Origin: Paenibacillus sinopodophylli
GTDB taxonomy: Bacteria; Bacillota; Bacilli; Paenibacillales; Paenibacillaceae
NCBI RefSeq assembly: GCF_005930355.1
Contig: NZ_VDBO01000022.1
Span: 1-55,758, forward strand
Length of the DNA stretch: 55,758 nucleotides
Reading direction: 5' to 3'
The notes under the pieces are model-generated. The model saw only the letters and a list, made by a program, of their open reading frames with translations, had not been told where the DNA came from and did no database searches. Shown here one piece after another: positions 46,001 through 53,401 of the stretch. The first letter of the stretch is position 1, and the number at the start of each line of letters is the position of its first letter. The translations under genes and the position numbers were made by a program.

Positions 46001-46367
46001 AGTTAAAAAACAAAAACAAATGCTCAAACATAAGCAGCGACTGTTCCGTCGTGATTGATGTATCATCGTGGACAGCCATGTTGCCAAGTTTTACGATAAG
46101 CTTGATGGGCTGAAACAACTCTTGCGCAATCGTTTCGATAAATGATTTGGTATGAATGAGATCCATAAGAGTATAGCGTTCTTTTTCCGGGTACTCTAAG
46201 TAGCCATCGGTGCTATACATCCAACGAACCGCACGCTCAAGCGACGCGCGGCTATAAAAGAGGGATGTACGTGGATTGGCGTAGACATTCGATTCGGCTT
46301 CAGAAGCGTATTCATGCAGGGTTTCCCACTGTGGGTACGCTTTTAGTAAATCAACGTTTAAGGGCAT
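43017..46367 (-). CDS. hsdR: Type I restriction enzyme, R subunit (EcoEI type)
   Basis: This motor and nuclease subunit of about 1116 residues pumps DNA with ATP and cuts unmodified DNA far from the recognition site. From the N-terminus: a DUF4145-like domain (YSRASLERAVRWMY), a coiled coil (LEKQIAEKDARIQEVEEENA), the HSDR_N nuclease with the PD-ExK pair CDYVLWSDAG...AVIEVKS, helicase motif I LVMATGTGKTRTAIAL, motif II IIDEAHRS, motif III GLTATPK and motif VI MIGRGTRLRED. A long C-terminal HsdM/S-binding region follows. ATG 46367 with AAGGTGG 6 nt upstream is preferred over 46454. It overlaps the hsdS end by 17 nt. All key residues look intact. Confidence 0.93.
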   Translation of the reverse strand: MPLNVDLLKAYPQWETLHEYASEAESNVYANPRTSLFYSRASLERAVRWMYSTDGYLEYPEKERYTLMDLIHTKSFIETIAQELFQPIKLIVKLGNMAVHDDTSITTEQSLLMFEHLFLFFNWLQDYYLDQPIQNLTFNRDLVPANTKKTADSTESLQKLEKQIAEKDARIQEVEEENAKLKKKIDELINRPANPSITIPPENEARTRQLIIDVMLREAGWNAHGQNVREYEVEGMPNRTGLGYCDYVLWSDAGLPLAVIEVKSMVHDAQKGKQQAVLYANQLEEKYGQRPIMFYTNGYETQIWDDTFYPPRTCVSFYSKADLEWAIQKRRERKATKDYKTNAVIAGRVYQIEAIKRVAETYESGRRRSLLVMATGTGKTRTAIALVDVLKHAGWTKNVLFLADRRELVRQAAKEFKKHLPSVTTCNLLEDKDDPSARIYFSTYQTMLSSIQPGVKPKFSAGFFDLIIIDEAHRSIYNKFGMLFEYFDSLLLGLTATPKSDVDHHTYNFFGLATNIPTFAYEYEQAIEDKNLVPVKPVSVFFKFLHDGIDRDELSVEEQLEYDAQVMPHKKNKKVSKEEVNQFLFNKDTVQRSLEVLFEHGIKVAGGDRLGKTIIFARNNAHANLIVQVFDEMMPHLKGKFAAEIHYKVDYAETLIENFKQEEKDPHIAVSVDMLDTGIDVPEVVNLVLFKPVFSLTKFWQMIGRGTRLREDLFEPGVHKTHALLFDLCGNVEYFNFTKKDPPKPISLHLTGQLFVERVHLVRELFASGRMYDDIRNELISTLSRQLTAMDEHHFAIRPFIPLLTKFRNSESFERLEEQDVIRLVSEDGFAKLVYDAEPEDKKRVDLLHVRLQRMVLGVSVISGVDAKKKQLQTIAEALYQKRVIPQVADHADMLREIMDVRFFDRTSAIDLDKIRKVIRELIRLLDKEQKVIVHTNFEDELKDIRFDATLPSYGDFKDYKVHISEYVKQHQDHIAIQKLRRNKTITLLDIESFSDMIEQEQVGTKEQFNNHFATDGENSFGIFVRGLLGLDRSAAQDAFAALLGKATLNANQINFINMIIDYLSINGVLEPSKLLDQPFVALHHEGVYGLFDDNTVDEIVGVVHALKESAKVEAG

Positions 46368-47577
46368 AGTCATCCACCTTCGAATCGCGGCATTGTAGTC
46401 GTCCGGTAAACGCTTGATGTAAAAGGGATTGGAAGTTTTCTTCGAGTTTGACAAGTTGCTGCTTCATGTTAGTTTTTAGAATTTGTATATCTTTTAAATA
46501 CTGAGAAAACTTCTGCTGAAGCTCAATCGGTGGCAAAATTAACTGCATATTTTCAAGTTTTTTCTTTGAAATATTTGGCATAGAACCTGCACTACCTTCA
46601 GCTAACTTCTGGATAACCAGCTTCTTATATCTTTTATTATTAAACAAGCCCCATATAAATAGTTTCTCTACATCTGCATTGGACATAAATTGAAAACGGA
46701 ATATCGTATCCGGCATCATTAGTTGTCTCGGGGTTACGTAAGCATATGCGCATGCTCCAACCAGATCTTTCGTATTTTTTCTGGTAAATAATAGGTCCCC
46801 TTCATTAACTTCAATCTTACTGTCTGATTCAGTACCTGGAAGTAACTTCTTGTTTTCCCTAGGAACATAAACGCCTTTGGTGACAGAACTCAGTTTTAAT
46901 ACTCCCCATTCGCCTTCTTTAGCAGGCTTATCATCACACGTTGGACTCCATCCACTTTCAATTTTTTTGAGAATTTCACCAAATTTGAAAGTGTCTAAGC
47001 CATACGGGTTGGAAATGGGATCCCCAAACATCTCGATAAACACCGACTCAACGAGTCCATCCATCTTGGCAATCGCTTCATTGCGCTTTTGGATCAGGGC
47101 GTCTGCTTCGGCTAACGCTGACGCAATTTTTTGTTGAACATTCAACTCTGGCAAATCTAAGTCCAAGTCCTTTAGAACATCAATCGTTATGCCTTTTACC
47201 GTTGCACCTTTTCCATGTGAGATTATTTTTTTCTCATTACTTTTTATAAAATAAAATAAGTAATTCAAATTAAGTTTTGAGTCATCTTTTATCAATAGTG
47301 CTTTAAGATCTTGGTTTATAGCAACATCCATTAAATTTATCGCTACTTTCCCAAGTGCCATACGAGTCGGAAGAATTACATTACCTGCTGGAATCAATCT
47401 TGATGCCGAACTGTTTAACCCTCTCTCAGTAATCGACTCTAGAGAGGTAGAGATTAAGCTAGCTTTAAAATCCTTAACTGATATCCATGGAATGTCTCCA
47501 TTCCAATATTCATCTACTTCTCTATCAGGTGTTCCGCCTCCAACGACTGTTACAAGTTCTTCAAGCTTTAGCTTCAC
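46351..47577 (-). CDS. hsdS: Type I restriction-modification, S (specificity) subunit
   Basis: This 408-residue DNA recognition subunit has two target recognition domains (about residues 1-150 and 195-350) separated by conserved helical spacers. Helices read VQQKIASALAEADALIQKRNEAI and, at the end, LQQKFSQYLKDIQILKTNMK. Each domain starts with the usual W-x-x-x or GGTPDR pattern (VVGGGTPDREVDEYWNGDIP). GTG start overlaps the hsdM stop by 4 nt (GTGA), showing translational coupling. The recognised sequence would be a split, asymmetric site; it cannot be read from the protein. Confidence 0.92.
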   Translation of the reverse strand: MKLKLEELVTVVGGGTPDREVDEYWNGDIPWISVKDFKASLISTSLESITERGLNSSASRLIPAGNVILPTRMALGKVAINLMDVAINQDLKALLIKDDSKLNLNYLFYFIKSNEKKIISHGKGATVKGITIDVLKDLDLDLPELNVQQKIASALAEADALIQKRNEAIAKMDGLVESVFIEMFGDPISNPYGLDTFKFGEILKKIESGWSPTCDDKPAKEGEWGVLKLSSVTKGVYVPRENKKLLPGTESDSKIEVNEGDLLFTRKNTKDLVGACAYAYVTPRQLMMPDTIFRFQFMSNADVEKLFIWGLFNNKRYKKLVIQKLAEGSAGSMPNISKKKLENMQLILPPIELQQKFSQYLKDIQILKTNMKQQLVKLEENFQSLLHQAFTGRLQCRDSKVDDYALKR

Positions 47578-49070
47578 CCCAACATCTCCTTCAGTTTACG
47601 CAATCCTGATGTAATGTCGTTTTCCAGTTCAACAATTTCCTGAAGGATTTGTTTTGGTGGAGCATAGTTTACTTCTTCGTGCACTTGCTCTTTATAACGA
47701 TTAATACTCAGATCATATTTATTTGATCGTATATCCTCGACCGGCACAAAGAATGATTGTTCCGTACGAGTACGTTGCTGTTCTGACTCCAGGTTATTAA
47801 AGCGAGCAATGATATCCGGAATATTATTATCTTCGTGCTTGGTCAGATCGAGTTCACGACGGTGATCATCAAGAGAGTATCCATCCGCTTGCATGTCGTA
47901 GAACCAAACCTGATCGGTTCCACCAATGCTCGTCTTACGGAAGATTATAATTGCTGTTGATACCCCTGCGTACGGCTTAAATACGCCAGAAGGCATTGAA
48001 ATAATTGCTTCCAGCTTATGATAATCAATAATCTCTTTTCGGATCGCCACATGCGCTGTAGACGAGCCAAATAATACGCCGTCCGGCACGATTACCGCGC
48101 AACGTCCACCGTTTTTAAGCAGACGTAGCATGAGCGCTAAGAACAGAAGCTCTGTCTTCTTCGTTTTCACTTTGGCAAGCAGGTTGTCCGCAACTTCGCT
48201 GTAATCGAGTGAGCCCTTAAACGGCGGATTGGCAAGGACCATTGTGTACTGCTCTTCCTCCCTATTCGATTTCGATAACGAGTCCTTATACACCATATTC
48301 GGATCATCAATTTCATGTAGCATGAGGTTCATGCTAGCGATACGAAGCATTGTCTGATCCGTATCAAATCCATAAAACATTGATGTTTTATAGTGCTCCT
48401 GATGCCCTTCACTATCCGATTTTACGAATAATTCTTCGCGATAGTGTTTTGCAACATATTCCGCAGCGGCAACTAAAAAGCCAGCTGTGCCGGTTGCGGG
48501 ATCTACAATTTTATCCCCAAGCGATGGCTCCATGAGCTCCACCATCATTTTGATAATATGGCGAGGCGTACGGAACTGACCGTTTGTACCCGAAGTCGAT
48601 AGCTTCGAGAGCAGATACTCATACAAATCGCCCATTGAATCTTTATTTTTATCCTTCATCTCGTCAAGCATGATGTCAATAGCGGTCACTACACGCTGAA
48701 GAAGTTGAGAGGATGGAATAATAAACACCGCATTTTCCAAATGTCTTGCAAATTTAGAGTCAGTCCCACCCAGAATCTTCATATGCGGAAATGCTTTGTC
48801 TTTTACAATATCAAACATTTCTTGTGCATCTGGTTTGTTTTTAAACGTAGACCATCGCAGATCGCGTTCCACTTCGCTAAATATTGGATTGGTGATTTGC
48901 CCGCCAGCTAATCTGACCCTGCGCTCCTGTTTTGTTTGCTTTTCATCTAATTGTTTCATGAATAGCAAATATGTAATTTGTTCAATAACGGAAAGTGGAT
49001 TGGTAATTCCACCTGTCCAGAACATTTCCCAAATCGTATCGACCTTGTTGCGAATATCGCCAGTTAGCAT
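47574..49070 (-). CDS. hsdM: Type I restriction-modification, M (methyltransferase) subunit
   Basis: This 498-residue N6-adenine methyltransferase modifies the host's own sites with two HsdM per HsdS. The N-terminal HsdM_N domain (IWEMFWTGGITNPLSVIEQITYLLFMK) is followed by the methyltransferase fold: SAM motif I DPATGTAGFLVAAAEY and catalytic motif IV LANPPFKG. I choose ATG 49070 with GGAGG 6 nt upstream rather than 49082. It is the first gene of the hsdM-hsdS-hsdR operon, with a possible promoter and palindrome just upstream. Confidence 0.94.
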   Translation of the reverse strand: MLTGDIRNKVDTIWEMFWTGGITNPLSVIEQITYLLFMKQLDEKQTKQERRVRLAGGQITNPIFSEVERDLRWSTFKNKPDAQEMFDIVKDKAFPHMKILGGTDSKFARHLENAVFIIPSSQLLQRVVTAIDIMLDEMKDKNKDSMGDLYEYLLSKLSTSGTNGQFRTPRHIIKMMVELMEPSLGDKIVDPATGTAGFLVAAAEYVAKHYREELFVKSDSEGHQEHYKTSMFYGFDTDQTMLRIASMNLMLHEIDDPNMVYKDSLSKSNREEEQYTMVLANPPFKGSLDYSEVADNLLAKVKTKKTELLFLALMLRLLKNGGRCAVIVPDGVLFGSSTAHVAIRKEIIDYHKLEAIISMPSGVFKPYAGVSTAIIIFRKTSIGGTDQVWFYDMQADGYSLDDHRRELDLTKHEDNNIPDIIARFNNLESEQQRTRTEQSFFVPVEDIRSNKYDLSINRYKEQVHEEVNYAPPKQILQEIVELENDITSGLRKLKEMLG

Positions 49071-49107
49071 ACGTGCCTCCATGATAATAATAGATTGTCA
49101 TTCCTAC

Positions 49108-49137
49108 AATATTTGCATAGTACAATTGTACCAAAAA
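49108..49137 (-). promoter_or_regulatory. Possible hsdM promoter with GTACAATTGTAC palindrome
   Basis: On the minus strand TTGGTA, 17 nt, TATTGT could form a promoter about 50 nt before hsdM. The perfect 12-bp palindrome GTACAATTGTAC (49120-49131) overlaps the -35 box and the spacer, a position suited to a repressor or C-protein-like controller. None is encoded next to it. Confidence 0.45.
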
Positions 49138-49234
49138 TGCCTCTAATCCACATCCATCAAAAAAATCAAGCAGGTTAATTGGTTCCACCAAGTTGACGCA
49201 TCCAATGGTAAATAACTATGACTCTACTTTAAGA

Positions 49235-49708
49235 TTACGACCAGTTTTGAATAAAGTCGCTAACTTCTTTTCTGATCCTTTTCACTACTTTAGGCACATT
49301 CGGCTCTAAAGATTGCTTAAGCTCGCCCATAAGCATTTCGAATACTTCAATGTCAGATAAATGGGTTTCACCCCGATGAATTACAAACCGTCTTTTAATG
49401 TTTTCAGCTGTTGTTGTTCGAATATGATGACGTTCAACGGCAAAGTCTTCCGTTCCGTACAACGGCGCCTTCACCCATACGCGTAGATAATACTCCTCTT
49501 CATACTTCCGTGTCGCAGCAAAATACGGATCTTCCCACTGACAAACAAGAAGCTTCTTCGCTTGTCCCAGAATTTTCTTTTGGTCTTCTAATCTCTTTTT
49601 TTCAAAATTCATTTGCTCTAGATATCTGTAGAATTCTCCATCTACAATCCATACACGATATCTTTGGCTCAAATTATAAAACAAGGTACTCGTTCGTTGT
49701 GAATACAT
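49235..49708 (-). CDS. Unknown protein between RM system and kinase operon
   Basis: This 157-residue cytoplasmic protein has an excellent GGAGGTGA site 7 nt before ATG 49708. The middle reads QMNFEKKRLEDQKKILGQAK, then LLVCQWEDPYFAATRKYEEE and YYLRVWVKAPLYGTEDFAVE, a basic and aromatic pattern; the C-terminal ~50 residues look helical (DIEVFEMLMGELKQSLE). No family is recognised. It lies 164 nt before hsdM and after the terminator of the four-gene signalling operon, so it may be co-transcribed with the RM genes. A role as an RM accessory is inference from position alone. Confidence 0.7.
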   Translation of the reverse strand: MYSQRTSTLFYNLSQRYRVWIVDGEFYRYLEQMNFEKKRLEDQKKILGQAKKLLVCQWEDPYFAATRKYEEEYYLRVWVKAPLYGTEDFAVERHHIRTTTAENIKRRFVIHRGETHLSDIEVFEMLMGELKQSLEPNVPKVVKRIRKEVSDFIQNWS

Positions 49709-49782
49709 AATTTTATCACCTCCGGCAGTAAACATACACAGGCTTTCACCATAAATCTAATCAGTCAAGATTATATAGCATC

Positions 49783-49803
49783 AAAAAGGAGCCTATCGGC
49801 TCC
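49783..49803 (-). terminator. Intrinsic terminator of the vWA-PP2C-kinase-DUF4236 operon
   Basis: On the minus strand GGAGCC-gata-GGCTCC is followed by five U, 11 nt past the stop of the DUF4236 gene. Confidence 0.85.
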
Positions 49804-49813
49804 CTTATTGTTT

Positions 49814-50920
49814 CTAAATTTGAATATCGTGATTTGAAAATGGCTGGACGGGCACAAAACCACCAGTTTTCTTAAACTTCATTCGATGCGTGAATCCACT
49901 AATCGCATCTGAACAATCGATATATTCGAAATTAAGCCGGTTCAATGGACCCCGTTCTAAATGCACCGAAAGAATGCACACTCTCTCATTGTAGCCGGTT
50001 GTGGTGTTTAACTGCTCATCCATTGCATCAATAACAAGATGTTCCAGTGGTAAGAGGGCAAACATATCACGAGCGATACGAAGAATGCAGCTACAGACAT
50101 AGTCTTGCTGAATATCGTAATATTGTGTTTTCGTCATCTCTTTTTCAGAAACTTTTCCAGTCTTCGTAAGTGACAGCGCTGTTTTTGGAACAACGGAATC
50201 GCTATGAACATCAAACTCAATATTCATAAATTGGGACTGGTCACAGAAAAATTCAAAACCACTTCCAAATTCAAGTAAATCATCAAGGGGAGACATTTGC
50301 TCGATCACTTCAAAAAAGGCTTCCACTTCCCCATCTACAACGCGATTTGCAAGCGTACGAAGTTCAAGCCATTCTTGATAGGCTTTAGCGTCTTCTTCCG
50401 CTGCGCTTTGTACTGCCTTCAAAAGCTTGTTTCTTTGGCTGGTTTCCGTTTTAAATAATTTTACGAAAAAATTCGGTTGATAGCTTTCGTATATCTGTGT
50501 TGCTGATAACTCATTTGGACCTCTTTGATCTTTTTGAAATGGAGCTGGCGTATCATTTAACTCCATCCAATTGATTTCTTCATCGCATTCCTTATGAATA
50601 GACTTAATCATTTCTATACGGTTCTCGAATTTTTCAACAATCAAGCGATTTCTTTCTTGTTCCTCCCTTGCCTGTTGTTCTCTTTGAAGTATCTCCATAT
50701 GTCGTTGATACGAGTTCGAGCGATAATTTCTCTTGTTAGAACTTGATGATGTATAAGAAATGCCCGTTCCAGGAATACTTGCAGTCGTCCGTCTCCGACC
50801 TGAGCTATGAACACTATATCGGAGTCCTTTGCCACCAAAACTTACACCCAAACCTGATTTGCTCGCGGTCATGCGAATGCCAGGCGCAATTTTAAAACTT
50901 TTGCGAAAACCAAAACCCAT
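49814..50920 (-). CDS. DUF4236-domain protein with unknown C-terminal region
   Basis: This 368-residue protein starts at ATG 50920 (GGAGGG 6 nt upstream; the frame is open further to 50980). Residues 1-55 are the basic DUF4236 domain (GFGFRKSFKIAPGIRMTASK, SGLGVSFGGKGLRYSVHSSG, IPGTGISYTSSS). Then come a charged coiled-coil region (~70-115), a middle helical region with GPNELSATQIYESYQPNFFV, and a C-terminal part ending in MKFKKTGGFVPVQPFSNHDI. DUF4236 has no settled biochemical role. It is the last gene of the vWA-PP2C-kinase operon, 124 nt after the kinase, and is a likely effector or phosphorylation target by position; that is inference. Confidence 0.75.
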   Translation of the reverse strand: MGFGFRKSFKIAPGIRMTASKSGLGVSFGGKGLRYSVHSSGRRRTTASIPGTGISYTSSSSNKRNYRSNSYQRHMEILQREQQAREEQERNRLIVEKFENRIEMIKSIHKECDEEINWMELNDTPAPFQKDQRGPNELSATQIYESYQPNFFVKLFKTETSQRNKLLKAVQSAAEEDAKAYQEWLELRTLANRVVDGEVEAFFEVIEQMSPLDDLLEFGSGFEFFCDQSQFMNIEFDVHSDSVVPKTALSLTKTGKVSEKEMTKTQYYDIQQDYVCSCILRIARDMFALLPLEHLVIDAMDEQLNTTTGYNERVCILSVHLERGPLNRLNFEYIDCSDAISGFTHRMKFKKTGGFVPVQPFSNHDIQI

Positions 50921-51044
50921 ACCAATCCCTCCTGATTTTAATGGTCTATTAATCGTCTTTACAAAGCCCCGTTCATACATATAGCTGAATTAAATCTCAG
51001 GCTCTCTGCCTTGAATGTCTCTACACAAGCTCAAAAACTTAGAT

Positions 51045-52646
51045 TCACAACTTTTTAATGAAATCCAAAAATTTCGAGAAAAAGGACTTTGGCTGGCTAG
51101 ATGGTGGAGTGGGATTTGGTCTAGCCATAGGTATTGGCGTAATTTTCTTCGTTGGTGGTGCATTATTGTTGATTTGATCCAGAATCATCTGATTTTTCGA
51201 TTTAGGCGCTGATGCTACCACAGTTGGTTTCACTACAGGTTTTACAGTAGGTACAGGCTTTACTACTGGTTTTGCTTGCCTTGGCGTCTGAATTGAATCC
51301 ATGATATCCTTGTTACTTTTCCGACTGACACCTCCAACAGAAGTGGAAATTTCTTGAAACAACTGCCTTGCATCGCTTTCATTTTTCAGGATATTAATTT
51401 TTGTCGTGGGCTCTAAGATGAATTGAGGTGCTCCTTTGTACTGATCAACAAGCTGTACCACTGAAATCCATTTGCCTTTTAGTGCGTTTATATCCTTACC
51501 TTTGTTTCTCATGGCATGTAGTGCATCTGCCCAGAGGACTATACAGAAACTTTTCATCCTATAATCACCGAAATTAATAAATGCACATGGATGACCATAT
51601 TTTGTTTTTCTGACAACCACATCTGCTACTTTCCCTACAACCTCAACCACATTCCCGTTACGTGCTAGAATTTTGTTCGCATCTAATGCCATAAAAACTT
51701 CATACTGTCTTCGCCTTGGCGCATGCTTGATTTCGACCAATTCATGAGAAGGAACGTTTACCTGGCCCGATATGAAATCTTCAAGTGTGGGTACATGCTT
51801 CAGTGGCGCTCTGCACAAGAGCTTTAATTGTCTTACATATTTAGAGAGGGATGGGATGCTGCTTAAATCGTTAAGCAACGCTGATCCATCAAGTTTAATA
51901 AAATCATCTCTTCTAAAAAGGAGGTTCTCTCCATTATCATATTTCGCCCAAAGGGTAGGAGAGGCTTGAAGCGCTTCTAAAGCTATGAAGATAACAATTG
52001 CTGAAAAGCGATCCGTTGCATTGCCCACAACATACTTGTCGCGCATTGGATGCTGATAATTCGTATGTCCGAGTTCATTACTTGAAGAGTAATTCATGCC
52101 TGGTACATACATACCGTCATAATCAATGAGCTTCAGTTGGTCATTGCAAACCATGATATTGCCATGCTGGAGATCACCATGGGCAACACCTAGTCGTTCA
52201 AGCTCCAATATACATTTTCTAAATTGCGCAGACAATGCGGCAATCGCAGCCTTCTTGGATAAATGATCTTCCACATATGTATTTAATAGACTGCCATTCA
52301 TCCAATCCATTTTAATAATAGGATAGAAGGCGTTATTAATCCGAATACCGTCTTTTTGGTAATCGAAACTGACAAAGTAAGGATAGGAAGACCGGTTTAA
52401 AAAACTACTTATCTTTTGATAGCGATCTTGAATATCGGGCATTTCTTTGTGAAAACAACGAATCGCCCATTGTTTGTTCGAATTGGATCCTGCTATGCGA
52501 TATGTCAAAGCGAAGCCACCTGACGCCACTTTAGGTAAACCTAAAGGTGTCTTTGTAACCACGCCTTTTTTCAATTCCGGGTCATTAAAGACGATATGCG
52601 GATTTTGTATCGCGTCATGATAATCATTCATTAATGGGTAAGCCAT
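51045..52646 (-). CDS. Atypical Ser/Thr protein kinase with OB-like domain
   Basis: This 533-residue protein has an N-terminal kinase fold (1-300): Gly loop ASGGFALTYRI (41-51), catalytic loop HGDLQHGNIMV (156-166, Asp158 and Asn163) and DFG-like IDYDG (174-178). The ATP-anchoring Lys position holds Arg63 (WAIRCFHKE), as seen in a group of TerY-P-type kinases. Residues ~315-425 look like an OB fold (ILARNGNVVEVVGKVADVVV, FINFGDYRMKSF). A Pro/Val-rich linker (KPVVKPVPTVKPVVKP) leads to a short C-terminal tail (FFSKFLDFIKKL). The start overlaps the PP2C gene by 23 nt. It should act with that phosphatase and the vWA protein in one switch. Confidence 0.85.
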   Translation of the reverse strand: MAYPLMNDYHDAIQNPHIVFNDPELKKGVVTKTPLGLPKVASGGFALTYRIAGSNSNKQWAIRCFHKEMPDIQDRYQKISSFLNRSSYPYFVSFDYQKDGIRINNAFYPIIKMDWMNGSLLNTYVEDHLSKKAAIAALSAQFRKCILELERLGVAHGDLQHGNIMVCNDQLKLIDYDGMYVPGMNYSSSNELGHTNYQHPMRDKYVVGNATDRFSAIVIFIALEALQASPTLWAKYDNGENLLFRRDDFIKLDGSALLNDLSSIPSLSKYVRQLKLLCRAPLKHVPTLEDFISGQVNVPSHELVEIKHAPRRRQYEVFMALDANKILARNGNVVEVVGKVADVVVRKTKYGHPCAFINFGDYRMKSFCIVLWADALHAMRNKGKDINALKGKWISVVQLVDQYKGAPQFILEPTTKINILKNESDARQLFQEISTSVGGVSRKSNKDIMDSIQTPRQAKPVVKPVPTVKPVVKPTVVASAPKSKNQMILDQINNNAPPTKKITPIPMARPNPTPPSSQPKSFFSKFLDFIKKL

Positions 52647-53397
52647 TTTTATCTACCCCATCGTCATTAATAACTTCCATAATCACTATCGTGACATCAT
52701 CATTCTTGATTTCTTGTTTTTCTCGGAGCTCTGAAATGAAGATTTCAAAATTCTCTTCAGTCAAGGCTAGTAACGTATCGTGCGGAGGAGCGCCTTTTGC
52801 ACATTTATTCATAAACCAATGAGCAATGGCATCTGTCATTAAATAAAAAGTAGTTTTTCCTTGGCTTAACGTTAACGGTCGCAAGTGCTGCTTGTCCGTT
52901 TCACTTAAATGTTCATTTTTATGTTTGAATGTGGCAATTAAGTATGGCGTGCTATCAAATTCATCTGCAGATCGCTGAGGAAACGAATGAAAACCCGAAT
53001 CATCATCAAACCAAAATAAACAGGAATCACCAACTGCCACAGCGAAGAAAGACTTTTGTTCAAAGTCGATTTCTAAGCCAAGTAGCGTTGCAAAGGATCC
53101 TTGTTCCAAAACCTTATTTTGTGCATGCCACGGCAAAGAATCGATGTCGATAGAAGCATAAAACTCTTTGTATGCATCGAGTAACCAGTCGCTATCAATA
53201 ACCATCGTGGGACTATCAACAAAACGACGAACGAGAATTTTTGCCCACTGTTTTGAAAAAGAAGCTTCCGTAGCGCCGTCAGAAACGGCAACTACGGTGT
53301 GCTCATTGGTTAAACAATGAGCATATGCATCCTCGTACTCATCAGAGATGTTTCCCCGCTTTTGAGTGCTAAAAACTTTAAAATAATTGATATTCAT
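52624..53397 (-). CDS. PP2C-like Ser/Thr protein phosphatase
   Basis: This 257-residue PPM-family phosphatase uses two metal ions. Metal-site motifs: EYEDAYAH near the N-terminus (Asp of the RxxxED motif), VVAVSDGATEASFS (DG), FFAVAVGDSCLFWF (GDS), FYLMTDAIAHWF (TDAI in place of the usual TDGL) and NDDVTIVIMEV (DD). The start is ATG 53397, which follows the vWA gene's stop by 4 nt with AGGTGATG as ribosome site. It would reverse phosphorylation by the kinase next to it, and the vWA protein may tether both. Confidence 0.88.
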   Translation of the reverse strand: MNINYFKVFSTQKRGNISDEYEDAYAHCLTNEHTVVAVSDGATEASFSKQWAKILVRRFVDSPTMVIDSDWLLDAYKEFYASIDIDSLPWHAQNKVLEQGSFATLLGLEIDFEQKSFFAVAVGDSCLFWFDDDSGFHSFPQRSADEFDSTPYLIATFKHKNEHLSETDKQHLRPLTLSQGKTTFYLMTDAIAHWFMNKCAKGAPPHDTLLALTEENFEIFISELREKQEIKNDDVTIVIMEVINDDGVDKNGLPINE

Positions 53398-53401
53398 ACC
53401 A

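Noticed and set aside
43017..49070. RM cluster as type III or BREX
   Set aside because: HsdS has two target recognition domains and HsdM, HsdR and HsdS motifs are those of type I. No BrxC, PglZ or Mod/Res is present.
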